From Takakia lepidozioides (Eukaryota; Streptophyta; Takakiopsida; Takakiales; Takakiaceae), in NCBI GenBank assembly GCA_030704615.1, contig CM060731.1, positions 67,622,756 to 67,686,755 on the forward strand: 64,000 nt of DNA, given 5' to 3'. Both the position numbers and the translations under genes were made by a program. A model generated the notes under the pieces. The model ran no database searches and was not told the DNA's origin. It was given only the letters and a program-made list of their open reading frames with translations. Within the stretch, counting starts at the first letter, position 1. Every line of letters begins with the position of its first letter. This document shows positions 22,615-33,026 of this stretch, piece after piece.

Positions 22615-23545
22615 TGTCGCGCGGCTTTTACTCACCCATCCCTTCGCTATCCGAGGCGGGAACTCCAAGATAGAAGAGTTGGAAATCTCTAAGCACTCAG
22701 CCCGCTCAGAACAATCAGTCATGACCTACAGCTAGTGTATCATGGGGGTGTTTCCTATTTGTTTTCCTTCCCGCATTCATGTTAGCTAGTTACCTTACTG
22801 TTGGTATTTAAGTATCACTTTGCTTCAGCAATCTATCGGATTCCATCAACTCATCCATTCATTCCACAGCTTCACTCAGATCTCTCTACACAGTGTGAGT
22901 ATGAAGTATGTATCAGATTAATATCTATCAAGTATCGGGCTGAAGCCATGGTATCTCTATTCTGCTCTACATTACAACTCTACTTCTTGCATTCAGCAAG
23001 TATCAACAGATTGTTCTCCTCCTACTCCGTGCTCTCCCTCTTTCTGCTCAGAGATGCACTCTCCGCTTCATTTTCAAGTTTTGATTTCCCCCCGAAGTCT
23101 TTCCAGAAGTGCTCCCAGAAGTCATTCTCCCCCAAGAAGTGATGATTTTCCAGTCCTCGCTCCTAGCTTTATCTTCCTACCCGTTGTTCTAACCGTTTCC
23201 CTCACTAACCGTCATCCGTGAACTAACATGTTCCATTCGCAGATGTTGTTCCCCACAGTTGTTCCATGTCTTGCTATCCGTTCCCTATGGTCATGACAGC
23301 TGTGTCAAGCTATGATTGGCTGTGTGAAACTGTGACGGGCTGTGACGGGCTGTGCGACTGTGTTGGGTTGTGTCGGGCTGTGTCGAGCTGTGACTGGCTG
23401 TGCGACTGTGTCGAGCTGTGACGGGCTGTGTAACCCCCCCCCCCCCCCTAAAAGTGCGCTGCTGTCACCCCTAAGGCTCCTGTTGGTCTCAGTCTGTGCA
23501 AAAATTAAGGGTAAAAGTGCCTAAGTCCCAGACAGTCCTCTAACA
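22615..23545 (-). repeat. 3' LTR of element A
   Basis: It matches 40946-41953 over its whole length with few differences, and is shorter by a block of GGCTGTGNC minisatellite units (23295-23430 here). Confidence 0.92.
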
Positions 23546-23583
23546 TTACCCCTTCCCCTCTCAAAAAGCCGTGTCCTCACGGT

Positions 23584-24585
23584 TTACTGTTTGGGATTAG
23601 CAAACCTTTGTGAGCGAGCACCCTTCTGACGTTGAGAGTCTCGTGAAGGACTCTGTGTGTGAGCCCGAGGTCTGTCACTGGTTGACGAAGATGATTGAAC
23701 ACTACCTGGATATGTCAATCCCTCTGGAGGCTGATATCGAGGTAATCTTTCAGGCATAGGAGACCCCCGTCGCTTCTTCTCTGCCATCTGAATTGCATAG
23801 TCCTCTGTCATGTCAAAAGAGTCCGCTAAAGAAACAGTTGTATCAAAATCCTCGTCGCCTCTCAGGTGTTTTAACGGCCAAACTTTTTGTGGAATCCTCT
23901 GGGGCATACAATGTTGTCCCACCATGTCTGGAAGTTTAAACTGCAAAACTTGCTGTAAGCGCTGAATGGCAAAATTGGTGAAGACCCTGAGCTCCTTGTC
24001 TGTCCAGGTGAGTAGGGTACCAATTACTTGTGAATTGTGCAAGTATTTCCATGCCTCATGTCCCTTAAAGAAAATATCGTCAGGGCCGAATTTCTGTGTT
24101 GACAAATTGTTCCAGGCCGCATGAAACCATGAACGAATCTGAGAATCCTTTTGCATCATAATTTTTGCCTCATATAGGTACATATGAGGTGGCACTGAAG
24201 GTAAGACCCAATGATCCCCACTGGAATAACTCAGAAAGCGCGTTTGCATCTTCTGCTGCTCAATGTGATAACGTACTAGAAAACAAGCAGCGTAGTATAA
24301 CCCGCAGCCCATGACAATACTTGCTACCTCTTTGGTCTTGGTATAAATGAATCCATGTACAACTTGGAAGGCAATTAATTCCTTCAACATGGTACTTGCC
24401 TCATGCCAGTACTGCGCAAAGTGATGATCCTCAATTGGTCGATTGTTCGGAAGAACTTTAGTCCTAGTTGTCACTGGCAGCCAAATGCGCATGATTTGAT
24501 AGTAATGTGCCAACGACTGCGGAGGACTAAATTCCTTCCAAGCCAAATCCAACACAATGGGAATTTGGTTGAAGGGCATAATCAT
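23584..24585 (-). CDS. Element A extra ORF, distal part (333 aa, unknown function)
   Basis: An intact frame between the 862-codon ORF and the 3' LTR. Its first ATG lies four codons after the TAG that ends the upstream ORF and in the same frame, so the two may be one gene broken by a single amber codon. It has a globular-looking N-terminal 230 residues with many aromatic and hydrophobic positions (HHFAQYWHEASTMLKELIAF, WFHAAWNNLSTQKFG) and no clear membrane span. A low-complexity basic Ser/Arg/Pro tail (QSSSSTSDRPRAHTQSPSRD) follows, ending in FANPKQ. No family was recognised and no envelope features (signal peptide, fusion peptide, transmembrane anchor) are seen. Confidence 0.6.
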   Translation of the reverse strand: MIMPFNQIPIVLDLAWKEFSPPQSLAHYYQIMRIWLPVTTRTKVLPNNRPIEDHHFAQYWHEASTMLKELIAFQVVHGFIYTKTKEVASIVMGCGLYYAACFLVRYHIEQQKMQTRFLSYSSGDHWVLPSVPPHMYLYEAKIMMQKDSQIRSWFHAAWNNLSTQKFGPDDIFFKGHEAWKYLHNSQVIGTLLTWTDKELRVFTNFAIQRLQQVLQFKLPDMVGQHCMPQRIPQKVWPLKHLRGDEDFDTTVSLADSFDMTEDYAIQMAEKKRRGSPMPERLPRYQPPEGLTYPGSVQSSSSTSDRPRAHTQSPSRDSQRQKGARSQRFANPKQ

Positions 24586-24597
24586 AGCCCGACTGTA

Positions 24598-27186
24598 CTA
24601 CCGTGCAGCAGGAGTTTTAGGTGGGTTAAAAGCAGCATTCCCCCATACCTCAGGCTGTGGTGGCTGTGGTGTGGCTGTAGTAACAACAGGGTCAGCTACT
24701 GTTACAGTGACTTGTTGTGGTGTTGGTGGCACTGGCTCTTGTACCATTAGCATCTCCTGCACCCCCTGCGAAGAAGACTGAAAAGCCAAAGTTCTGGCTT
24801 GTAAATAAGAAGCCATCAGTTGTTCCTCAGGTACAAAGACTCTCTTGTCGATATTTGAAGTGAGGTCCTCCACCTGAGTCTGCAGGCCGTCTACATCCTC
24901 CTGTAACTCCGCTATCCTACTATAGACATTGTCTATAGTAATTGTGGCAATGTTCTGCACTTGCAGTCTGAGCTCATTCATCTCGCTTTGGGTGAGCTTT
25001 CGTGGTGCTTTGCCCTCCACCGGCCCTTGTGCTAACCAGACCTGCATAAGGTGGTTATCCACCAAGTTGCTTGTGGCACCCCTGAGAGTCTGCTCCTCTG
25101 TAAGCCTGTACACATCTATCTGCTGCTGTAAAGCCTCCATCCGCTTTGCATGAGGTTCAACCAAACTCGCATAGGCAGCAGCCAGATTATTGGCTTCTTT
25201 CCAAGCCTTGTTAGCCACAGAGAGTTCATTTCTATTTACCATGAGCGTTTGTTGCAACTCCAGGATGTACCTCTCTTGGTCAGCTTCAACCTGTCTGTAT
25301 TGCTTGAAAGTATTTTCATTGCGACAGATTGTATTCTTCATATCGACAATGAGTTTCGCTTGCTCGACATTCTCTGCCTCTGCCTTCGTACATCTTTCCG
25401 CTTGACTGTTAATTTCTATTGTAGCTTGGTCAAGCGTAGTTGTGAGTGTAGCACATTGTATGGCCATCCTGTCATGCACTGTCTGCAACTCCGTATGTAG
25501 TGCATTCACTTCTTGCAACTTGCTTTCATGCTTCACTTGCATTTGGTATAGCTGTTGCTTATGTGCTTCGTGCAACTGGTCTTGCGCGAGGCCTGCCTCA
25601 ATCAATTGTTCCTTGGCCAATTGCAAAGCAGCTTTTGTACTCTCTAAGTCTTGCTGTATCTTGAGAGTGACCTCCTCATCGACCTTGTTTGCACACTCAG
25701 TGGCAAGTCGAGCCTCAAACTCCTTCCTGAGTTCCTCCCTCAAAGCTGCCAATTGGGTAGTTGGAACATGGGAATTGACATAAGTGCCCAACAAATTAAG
25801 TGTCTTGCTTATGGAACTCATAAGCATGGCCTGTTGAGGGTCATCATGGTGATCTTGCTGCTGTTCTCCCTTATCCTCAACAATGTGATGCCTCACTAAC
25901 CATTCAGGCCATTGCCCCACCAGATTTTCTTCCTGAACCACTTCATCCGTCACAGGTGTTGCAGTGTCTTGACATTCTACCTGTGGTACCTCCGTCACAG
26001 GTGTGTGTATTATATGCACCGCAGGGTTTCCCCTGGACAACCGCTGCACCTCTGGAATCACTGTTTCCCTGACCAGACCAGAATTTTCATAGAGAAGGTC
26101 CCCCTTCTCAATTTCTGCCACCACCTGTTCTGTAGTGGGGATATCTAACCCTTCTTTCTCCAAATCAATTATTTCCGGTGGAACTGCATGGACAACTTGT
26201 GGTAACTCTGTGACAAGCCGATCATCTGGCTGTGATGGCTGTGATACTGAAGTAACTTCCTCTTCCCTCTCTGAAGGTCCTGCTTCCAATAATAGCAGCT
26301 CTATGTGCTGCTGTGCCCCTTCCTGCACAAGAGCTTGGGAAACATTATCATGCGGTTTTCGTGAAGCCAGTGGATCCGCCACTACAGTCTTTCCCCGCCT
26401 CTGTCTCTTAGACTGGGATTGCCCTGCCAGTCCACCCTCACTCTGTGAAGAGCCTTGCTCTTCCATTACAGTGGTTTCGGTCTCAAACACTCCCATCTCC
26501 TTTCTTTCTCGAGCATCTAGTATGCAAGAATCAAGAATTATTTGAGTAATGATTGGGCCAGACACTATGATAGGAGACTTTGCGGCAGTGCCCTGTAATC
26601 TTTTCATCTCCTCTACCAGTGCGTTGTACATTATGTCCGCCCATGCTACCTCTTCTCCTCTCAGGGCTTTGAGTATTTCCTCTGTGAAGGATCTGCTCAA
26701 ATACTGTTGGTTCTGTTTCATGGCAAACAAAATGTTCAATACCTGGCCTACCTCCCTTAGCCCTGGGTAGACGGCCTTGGTACAAGCATAACCCTGAGTT
26801 TTAAGGAAACTCCCTTCTTGGAATAAGTCCCCAATTTGCAGTCTTGCCCTGTGCTCCTCCACATGCACCTGACCTGATGGCAATTCAAACAATTGCTGTA
26901 GGTATAGGGGAGTAATTTCTAATTCAACTCCCTTCACCGTTGTTGCTCCTGTCCTAGGCTCAAAGTTCTGCAAGAATTGTAACATGTACTGCCTATGGTG
27001 CAATGTCCAATCTTTGCTTTGCAATCCTTCTAATCGCAGCTTCTTCAGTAACTGTACCGCCTGTGGAGTAGCAATCGTTTGTTTCTGCAGGATTGTGGTG
27101 TTCTTTGCAGGGCACAAAGCATAAACGTATGGTTGCCACAAAATGCTATGGGTAATTTCTTGTAAGCCTGCGGGGCTTGCAAGCAT
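24598..27186 (-). CDS. Element A extra ORF, proximal part (862 aa, N-terminal globular domain plus long coiled coil)
   Basis: An 862-codon frame without a stop starts just downstream of integrase on the same strand. Residues about 1-230 look globular (ILWQPYVYALCP, FLQNFEPRTG, ITPLYLQQLFELPSG, AVYPGLREVGQVLNILFA). In style they resemble the 'putative plant transposon protein' domain found in Tat-type elements, but this is a weak match from memory. Residues about 230-440 are acidic and low-complexity. Residues about 470-790 are a long heptad-rich coiled coil (LREELRKEFEARLATE, LQLAKEQLIEAGLAQDQLHE). The end is Pro/Val/Thr-rich. It terminates at TAG, followed in frame by the 333-aa ORF. Its openness in an element whose pol is frameshifted is notable. 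A structural, Gag-like or targeting role is only a guess. Confidence 0.6.
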   Translation of the reverse strand: MLASPAGLQEITHSILWQPYVYALCPAKNTTILQKQTIATPQAVQLLKKLRLEGLQSKDWTLHHRQYMLQFLQNFEPRTGATTVKGVELEITPLYLQQLFELPSGQVHVEEHRARLQIGDLFQEGSFLKTQGYACTKAVYPGLREVGQVLNILFAMKQNQQYLSRSFTEEILKALRGEEVAWADIMYNALVEEMKRLQGTAAKSPIIVSGPIITQIILDSCILDARERKEMGVFETETTVMEEQGSSQSEGGLAGQSQSKRQRRGKTVVADPLASRKPHDNVSQALVQEGAQQHIELLLLEAGPSEREEEVTSVSQPSQPDDRLVTELPQVVHAVPPEIIDLEKEGLDIPTTEQVVAEIEKGDLLYENSGLVRETVIPEVQRLSRGNPAVHIIHTPVTEVPQVECQDTATPVTDEVVQEENLVGQWPEWLVRHHIVEDKGEQQQDHHDDPQQAMLMSSISKTLNLLGTYVNSHVPTTQLAALREELRKEFEARLATECANKVDEEVTLKIQQDLESTKAALQLAKEQLIEAGLAQDQLHEAHKQQLYQMQVKHESKLQEVNALHTELQTVHDRMAIQCATLTTTLDQATIEINSQAERCTKAEAENVEQAKLIVDMKNTICRNENTFKQYRQVEADQERYILELQQTLMVNRNELSVANKAWKEANNLAAAYASLVEPHAKRMEALQQQIDVYRLTEEQTLRGATSNLVDNHLMQVWLAQGPVEGKAPRKLTQSEMNELRLQVQNIATITIDNVYSRIAELQEDVDGLQTQVEDLTSNIDKRVFVPEEQLMASYLQARTLAFQSSSQGVQEMLMVQEPVPPTPQQVTVTVADPVVTTATPQPPQPEVWGNAAFNPPKTPAAR

Positions 27187-27189
27187 CGA

Positions 27190-28241
27190 TTAAGAGAAAA
27201 GATACTCTATGTTAACCCTAGTAGGCTGTGTTGTGCTGTGACAGGTTGTGTTATACTGTGGTACGCTGTGATAGGCTGTGACACGCTGTGATGGGTTGTG
27301 ATAGGCTGTGTTACGCCGTGCTGGGCTGTGATAGGCTGTGTCGCGCCGTGCTGGGCTGTGATATGCTGTGTCGCGCCGTGCTGGGCTGTGATAGGCTGTG
27401 TCGCGCCTGTACTGCCCGCCCTGGTCATATACGCTCGGCCTAACGACAAGTGCTCCATACTTTGTTGGTATCACTGGCACAGCCCGTGACTGCTTTTGCG
27501 TTTCAACATGCAAATCATGCTGCAATGGTTTGTCATGGATACCACTGTACCCCTTCAACTTATTGGCATTGACTCTTCCCAGTATTTCTTTGTTAATGGT
27601 TTGTAACATGGCAGTGTTGTTATCATACATCTTTTGTATGACATAAGGTCCTTTCCATGGTGATTTAAGCTTAGAAGCTTTAATCTTTCCCTTCTTCTGC
27701 AACCAGAGAACCAAATATCCCGTCTTAAAAGTCTTTAACTTGCCTTCATCAAACTGTTCCTTTCTCTTCATCTGAATTCTGGTCATGTTATCAGCTGCAT
27801 CAGCACGTACTTCTTCCACATGGTATAATTCATGTTTCCTGACCTTAATTGAATCTTGCAATTCCATTCTCTTTCCCCATTCCATTCTCATGGTAGGTAA
27901 CAGGAATTCCACTGGAAGTAAAGCTTCCATACCATAAACTAATTGGAATGGTGTATACTTAGTGGTGACTTTATATGAAGTCCTGTATGACCACAAAGCT
28001 GTCAGCAGCTTTGCATCCCAATCCGTTCTGTTTGCATTGACTATCTCAGCCAAGATAGTACATAGTATTTTGTTGGTAGCCTCTGCCTGCCCATTACCCT
28101 GTGGGTAATATATTGTACTCTTCCTATGCACAATCATGAACTCTTTAGTCAATAATTCAATGGTCTCATTAATGAAGTGACTTCCCTGATCACTGATAAA
28201 TTCCAAGGGACAGCCAAATCGTGTAAGTATGTTCTCATACA
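27190..28241 (-). pseudogene. Element A integrase, C-terminal half (split by B)
   Basis: It continues the integrase interrupted at the B insertion. It holds the second catalytic Asp in FISDQGSHF and the catalytic Glu region YYPQGNGQAEATNK, followed by the LVYGMEALLPVE block and a C-terminal SH3-like region (SPWKGPYVIQKMY, NANKLKGY). No chromodomain follows. The tail contains a repeated TAYHSPARRD motif encoded by a 30-bp GGCTGTG-type tandem repeat (27225-27415). The N-terminal half is at 35059-35318. Confidence 0.85.
27225..27415 (-). repeat. 30-bp tandem repeat (GGCTGTGTCGCGCCGTGCTG type) in the integrase tail
   Basis: Several near-identical 30-bp units encode TAYHSPARRD repeats. The core GGCTGTG(T/A)(C/T) is the same word that forms the minisatellite in both LTRs of A. 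Confidence 0.8.
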
Positions 28242-28246
28242 GGAAC

Positions 28247-28971
28247 TGTCGCGCACCTCACTTCGGTAAGCTCCCCCTCAAGTCATAGTTACTCGCTTTG
28301 ATGCGCGCGCCTGACTCCCAACCTGGCCGCCGGCCAACTTGGAGCTTCGGCTGCTCACCGGGGCATAACGGTCCCCCTTTGTTCTCCCAAAGAACCCTCC
28401 ACCGATTTGGAACCAGCGGGAATTCCCTTTGGTAGTTGGCAGTCCGGAACAGCTCCCCACTCTTTGGTCGCTTTCCGGCTCGCTCGCTTACTCACTAGTT
28501 TTTGGTCACCAACGGGCTTGCACCGTTCTCGGGTTACTACTCCCTATATATACTTCTGTAGCTGTCCGTGGGGTTCCACAACCAGCCATGCCATTTTATG
28601 GCGAACCACCACGAAAACCCTCGACTCCCGGTGATGAGTCGCGGTGAGTCTTGGCCCGCTCACCACGGCCCCTATGGACCGTGATGAGTCCCAAAACTCC
28701 CCACGACTCCCACCACGAGGTCTCCGCCCCCATGGTGAGTCCTATGCCACCCCCACTAAGTCCCGCTAAGCTACCACCACCCCTTGTGGAGCCACCCCCA
28801 CCGCAACCCGGTGTGCGGGGCTTCCACCTAGTGAGCGCCTCCGCTTCCCTGAGTGCCTTGGGCACTCAAGGGTGCTTCAGCCCCCCATACCTATCGCTGC
28901 CGCTGCCCCTACCACAGGGGCAGCCCCTCATGTGTCCCGACCCCCTGCCCTCAAGGCAAAGGGCCGCGACA
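28247..28971 (-). repeat. 3' LTR of element B
   Basis: About 725 bp matching 34320-35053. It has perfect 7-bp terminal inverted repeats TGTCGCG/CGCGACA. It contains a TATATATA promoter-like run and a Pro-rich spurious ORF repeated in every LTR of this family. Confidence 0.93.
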
Positions 28972-29838
28972 CACACCCCTACCAACAGGGAGTCGATGTC
29001 CTCATCAACTTGTCCATTTTGTAGAAACGAACATCCAAAATGTGGCGTCCCACATCAAGGAGTTTGTTTCCGCACCATGGCGTCCCATGGCAAAGAACCA
29101 AACCCCACACTTGACTCTACTCTCCACTAGCTAGTTCGGCCGACTTCCTCCAAGTCCCGGCCAAGGGTGGAGCCTCTCCAGCTCCTCCCAGTGCACTCTT
29201 CTTGGCCTACTTCAAGGCCAAGGAACGATCCTCCCCGAGGATCGAATCGCCTTACTGCAACAACATTGCTTGTGATCGCTCATGATGCCGCTTTTGGCAT
29301 CACCTTGAGCAAGGGTTCACCTGGAACCCTCTTTGACTAGGAAGATAACCTTGAACCAACCGTGCGCCCCAATCACTACAATTGGGTCCGCCTTGGAATG
29401 CTGGCCTGAGGTACGAGAACACGCCGAAGCCGCACTACGACTTCGTCCCGAGGCTACACGATTATAGTACGTGAACGGAAGCACGTAGCTTCCGCGTTAG
29501 CCCGCACTACAAGGCAACCCCCTCGGTAGCGCAGTTATAGTACGCGCACGCGCCAGGTGCGCACTAGCACGTGAACTCCCAAAGAAGTCGCAAGTTTCCT
29601 TGCCCCTTGGATGGGGGTCACCCGATTTCGGCACTACGCAAACACACGATTAACCCAATTTACCTCTCCCACTTTTATAAGCTAGCATGCATTCTACACA
29701 CTAGCCAACCATACCATGCATCACCATTCCAAACAAAATAGGACGCACAACATTTGGAACCCATTTCCTTTATAATAAATTTTTGTACAATACAAGTTTT
29801 TGTAATCGGATTCCTAAGCTAGCTAAGCCGGGCTAAGC
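28972..29838 (-). other. 3' untranslated region of element B
   Basis: Non-coding sequence closely matched by 48548-49415 in element C. On the - strand it ends in GTAGGGGTGTG, a plausible polypurine tract next to the 3' LTR. Confidence 0.55.
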
Positions 29839-30029
29839 ATGGAGCTGCCGGCAAACAGCAAGGTGCACCCAGTATTCCATGTCTCCATTTTGAAGCCTTA
29901 CTTCAAAGATGAAGCGGACATCAAGTGTTGCGTCTGCCACCTATGCTGTTGGATCATGAACTTGAACCTGAGTACGAGGTGGAGGCAATACTTAAGTCGA
30001 GGAGGTTCAAGAACCGAACCTCATTCATA
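29839..30029 (+). pseudogene. Inverted integrase C-terminus/chromodomain segment of element B
   Basis: Here the + strand encodes ELPANSKVHPVFHVSILKPYF followed by EPEYEVEAILKSRRFKNR. These are the end of chromovirus integrase and the first strand of a chromodomain. All other B coding sequence is on -. In sibling C the same segment is in the normal - orientation (about 49585-49790), so about 190 bp were inverted in B. The rest of the chromodomain, present in C, is deleted. Confidence 0.85.
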
Positions 30030-30538
30030 ACCTTCCGAATGCGAAAGGGTCCCGCATACGGAGGTACGAACTTCGGACTCACTTCCGGAGGTAGTCGGAA
30101 ATTCTTGACGTTCAACCAGACCTCTGTGCCTGCCTCAAACTTCACTTCCCTCCGCTTCCGATTCGCCTGTCTTTCATACTGTTTCCTAGCTTTGGCAATG
30201 TTGTACTTTGCGAGCTTCAACAAACGCTCGCGTTCTTCCAGTACCGCCGCTACTGCCGGTTCCTCAACGTCCTGGGCGGCCCAACTTGTCGGCACCAGAG
30301 GTGCTTTTCCATAGACCAATACGAAAGGGGAAACTCCTGTTGCGGAGTGTATTGTGTTATTATAACAGAACTTTGCCGCGTCTAAGTGTTCCATCCAGTC
30401 TGATTGGTCTGCCGACACGTAATTCCGCAAGAATTGCTTCACTACGGAATTCACTCTTTCCGTTTGGCCGTCCGTCGTAGGTCGGAAGGCGGTGCTCATC
30501 TTCAGCCTCGTCCCCATCTTCTTCAAAGTGTCCTCCAA
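30030..30538 (-). pseudogene. Element B integrase C-terminal part
   Basis: It carries the catalytic Glu region (STAFRPTTDGQTERVN), the VNSVVKQFLRNYV helix, the FVLVYGKAPLVPTS block and the PPYAGPFRIRKV SH3-like end. It is joined by frameshift to the upstream RT-integrase ORF near 30530. It stops abruptly at the inversion breakpoint at 30029/30030. Confidence 0.85.
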
Positions 30539-31716
30539 AATTTACTCGTAAACTTTGGATCACGATCCGAGACAATATCCTTCGGGACTCCATGATGCTT
30601 TAAGACGTGGGCGAAGTAAAGTCGCCCTGTCTCCTGCGCCGTTGCTGTCTCCTTGGTGGGGATGAAATGGCCCATTTTACTGAACCTATCCACCACCACC
30701 ATGATTGCATCGAATCCTTTTGACAGCGGCATAGCAGTCATGAAATCCATCGAGACGCTTTCCCAAGTCCCCTCTGGAATCGGCAAGGGTTGTAACAGCC
30801 CCGCTTGCTTTTTGTACTCGCTCCGGTTTTGTTGGCATGTGGTGCATGTCTTGACATACTCCTCTGCCTCCTCCCTCAGTTTGGGCCAGAAATACTCTTT
30901 CTTCAAGAGTGCCGCAGTGCGCTTGGCTCCGCCGTGGCCCGCAAGCGAGCTATCATGGCATGCTCTCAAGAGGCTATCTCTGATCCCTCCCTTCGGCATG
31001 TAGAGACGCTTTTGCTTATACCGGAGCAGTCCATTTTGCAAGTGGAACTGCGATTTAACCCCCATCCTCAAGTCCTGCATCACGGACTTTGCCAGCTCAT
31101 CCTTCCGGCAAGCCTTCCGGATCTTCCTTTGGAGCGCCGTCTCGCCCTTGTACACCAACAAGAGCTGCTGCTTTCTACTTAAAGCATCGGCTACCACGTT
31201 GTCTCGTCCCGGTTTGTACTGGATATCCACGTCGAACACTGCCAAAGTATCTTGCCACCTAAGTTGTTTTGGGGACAACTTGGGCTGCGTGGCAAAATAC
31301 TTCACCGTGACATTGTCCGTGAACACCTTCACTGGGTTGGAACCAACATAGTGGCGCCAAAGCTCAAGACAGTGCACCACCGCCTTCATCTCTTTCTCGT
31401 GCGTCGGCCACCGTCGCTCCACTTCATTCAGTTTCTTACTTTCGTAAGCCACCGGACGTCCATCTTGCATCAGTACACCCCCAATCGCGAAGTCCGACGC
31501 ATCTGTATGTATCTCGAACGGACGATCGAACTCCGGGATTTTCAAGACTGGAGCTTCCGCCATCCGCTGCTTCAATTCAGCAAAAGCTTGGCCACACAAG
31601 GTGTTCCATACCCAGACTTTGGATTTACATAGAAGGTCTGACAACGGCCCCGCGATCTTGGCGAAATTTCTCACATACTTCCGGTAATAGGAGGCGAGTC
31701 CTAGGAAGGATCGCAC
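30523..31716 (-). pseudogene. Element B RT connection, RNase H and integrase N-terminal part
   Basis: A 397-codon frame. RNase H shows PFEIHTDASDFAIGGVLMQD and VVADALSRKQQ. The integrase zinc finger shows HDSSLAGHGG then CTTCQQNRSEYKK (HHCC). The core has SMDFMTAMPLSKGFD with the first catalytic Asp and DIVSDRDPKF with the second. The upstream RT is in another frame. Confidence 0.87.
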
Positions 31717-31823
31717 TCCCGGACCGAAGTCGGAGGCTCCCAGTCTCCTAGGAGATCGCCCTCGGAGGCTCCCAGTCTAAGATCGCCCTCATCTTTTTGT
31801 CATCCATTTTGATCCCATCCTTT

Positions 31824-32321
31824 TCACATGCCCCAGGAACTCCACTTTTGTGACCCCGAATTCACACTTTGAAACTTTGGCATACAGCTTCCCTTCTCGC
31901 ATTTTTGGAACACCCTTTTCAGGTGCTCCAGGTGCTCCTCCTTTGTTTTCGAGTACACCAAGATGTCGTCGATGTACACGATCACAAAGTCATCCAACCA
32001 CTCCTGAAAAAGGCTGTTCATCAGCGTGCTAAAGGTCGCAGGTGTATTGGTGAGCCCAAAAGACATCACCAAGAACTCATATGAACCATACCTTGTCTTG
32101 CACGCGGTCTTCTCCTCATCTCCTTCCGCCACCCGAATTTGATGATAGCCGGAGCGCAAGTCAATCCGGCTGAAATACTTCGCTCCTGCCAACCGGTCGA
32201 AAAGGTCGTCGATCCTTGGCAAAGGGGTACCAGTTTTTATAGTCACCTTATTCAAGCCCTGTAATCGACACACATCCGCAGCGTCCCATCCTTCTTGTCT
32301 GCGAATAGCACCGGGCTCCAT
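31824..32321 (-). pseudogene. Element B reverse transcriptase palm
   Basis: It contains [31 protein letters not shown] and the catalytic YIDD in [13 protein letters not shown]. The N-terminal end is frameshifted relative to 32330-32713. A short tandem duplication of GGAGGCTCCCAGTC lies just downstream (31726-31790) and is absent from C. Confidence 0.87.
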
Positions 32322-32329
32322 AAGGTGAC

Positions 32330-32948
32330 TTACTTCTGCCGGATGTACCCCTTTGACATTAGATCCTTGAGCTGAGTCTTTAGCTCGACCAACTCCCTGT
32401 GGCTCAACCGGTAGGGTGCCTTGGCAGGCGGTTCCGATCCCGGTATCACCTCAATCTTGTGGTCAACTCCTCTTCGCGGTGGCAAGCCGCTTGGTAAATC
32501 CTCCGGCATCACATCCTGGTATTTCTCCAAAATCCCCTTGATCCAATCTGGGCTCGGCTCCCCATCGCCTTCTCCTTTCACTTCTCTAATGTAAAGCAAA
32601 ATTGGGGCTCGTGTGCCTCCTCCACGGCCCACTCCCTTGCTGACAGAAGGTTTATTCGCCCTCCCATGGATTTGGGCGTTTCCGACACTCGTAAGCCTCG
32701 CCACCATTCCCACATGGCAGTGTGATTACTCTCTTGCGGCCATCTATGACCGCTCCGGATTTGCTCAAAAAGGTCATCCCCAAAATGAGATCCACTCCAT
32801 CGATCTTGCAGATGGTGAAGTTCTCACGTCCCTCCCAACTCCCCAGTTGAAGAGGAACATCAAACGCCAACCTTGTCGCCATCTGTGGTTCTCCTTTGGC
32901 AGAACGCACCTCAATAGAGGCCCCCACGTCACTTGTCGGGAGTCCCAA
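32330..32948 (-). pseudogene. Element B protease and start of RT
   Basis: Two overlapping frames. The 32652-32948 frame carries the C-terminal half of the retropepsin (GVDLILGMTFLSKSGA flap/core). The 32330-32713 frame carries the RT entry ([21 protein letters not shown]). A frameshift near 32690 separates them. The DTGAS active site lies further upstream at about 32970-32985. Confidence 0.8.
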
Positions 32949-33026
32949 CTTTCGCGCCTGCCACCGGCGTCATGAAGGAGTGCGACGCTCCTGTGTCCAC
33001 CAACAACGACACCTTAGTTCCGGATA

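Noticed and set aside
22801-23142. A 113-aa ORF repeated almost identically at 41132-41473
   Set aside because: It lies inside the two LTRs of element A. The identity reflects LTR duplication, and the translation is Ser/Leu/Phe-rich without a domain.
23584-24585. Envelope-like gene in element A
   Set aside because: No signal peptide, fusion peptide or C-terminal membrane anchor is visible, so it was annotated as an unknown ORF.
27225-27415. CRISPR-like regular repeat
   Set aside because: The units are contiguous without unique spacers, lie in plant retroelement coding sequence, and form a minisatellite.
28651-29130. Pro-rich ORFs of 120-159 aa repeated at 48229-48708 and 54109-54471, with Gly-rich antisense frames
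   Set aside because: All are in the GC-rich B/C LTRs. Low-complexity sequence opens several frames at once, so no gene is supported.
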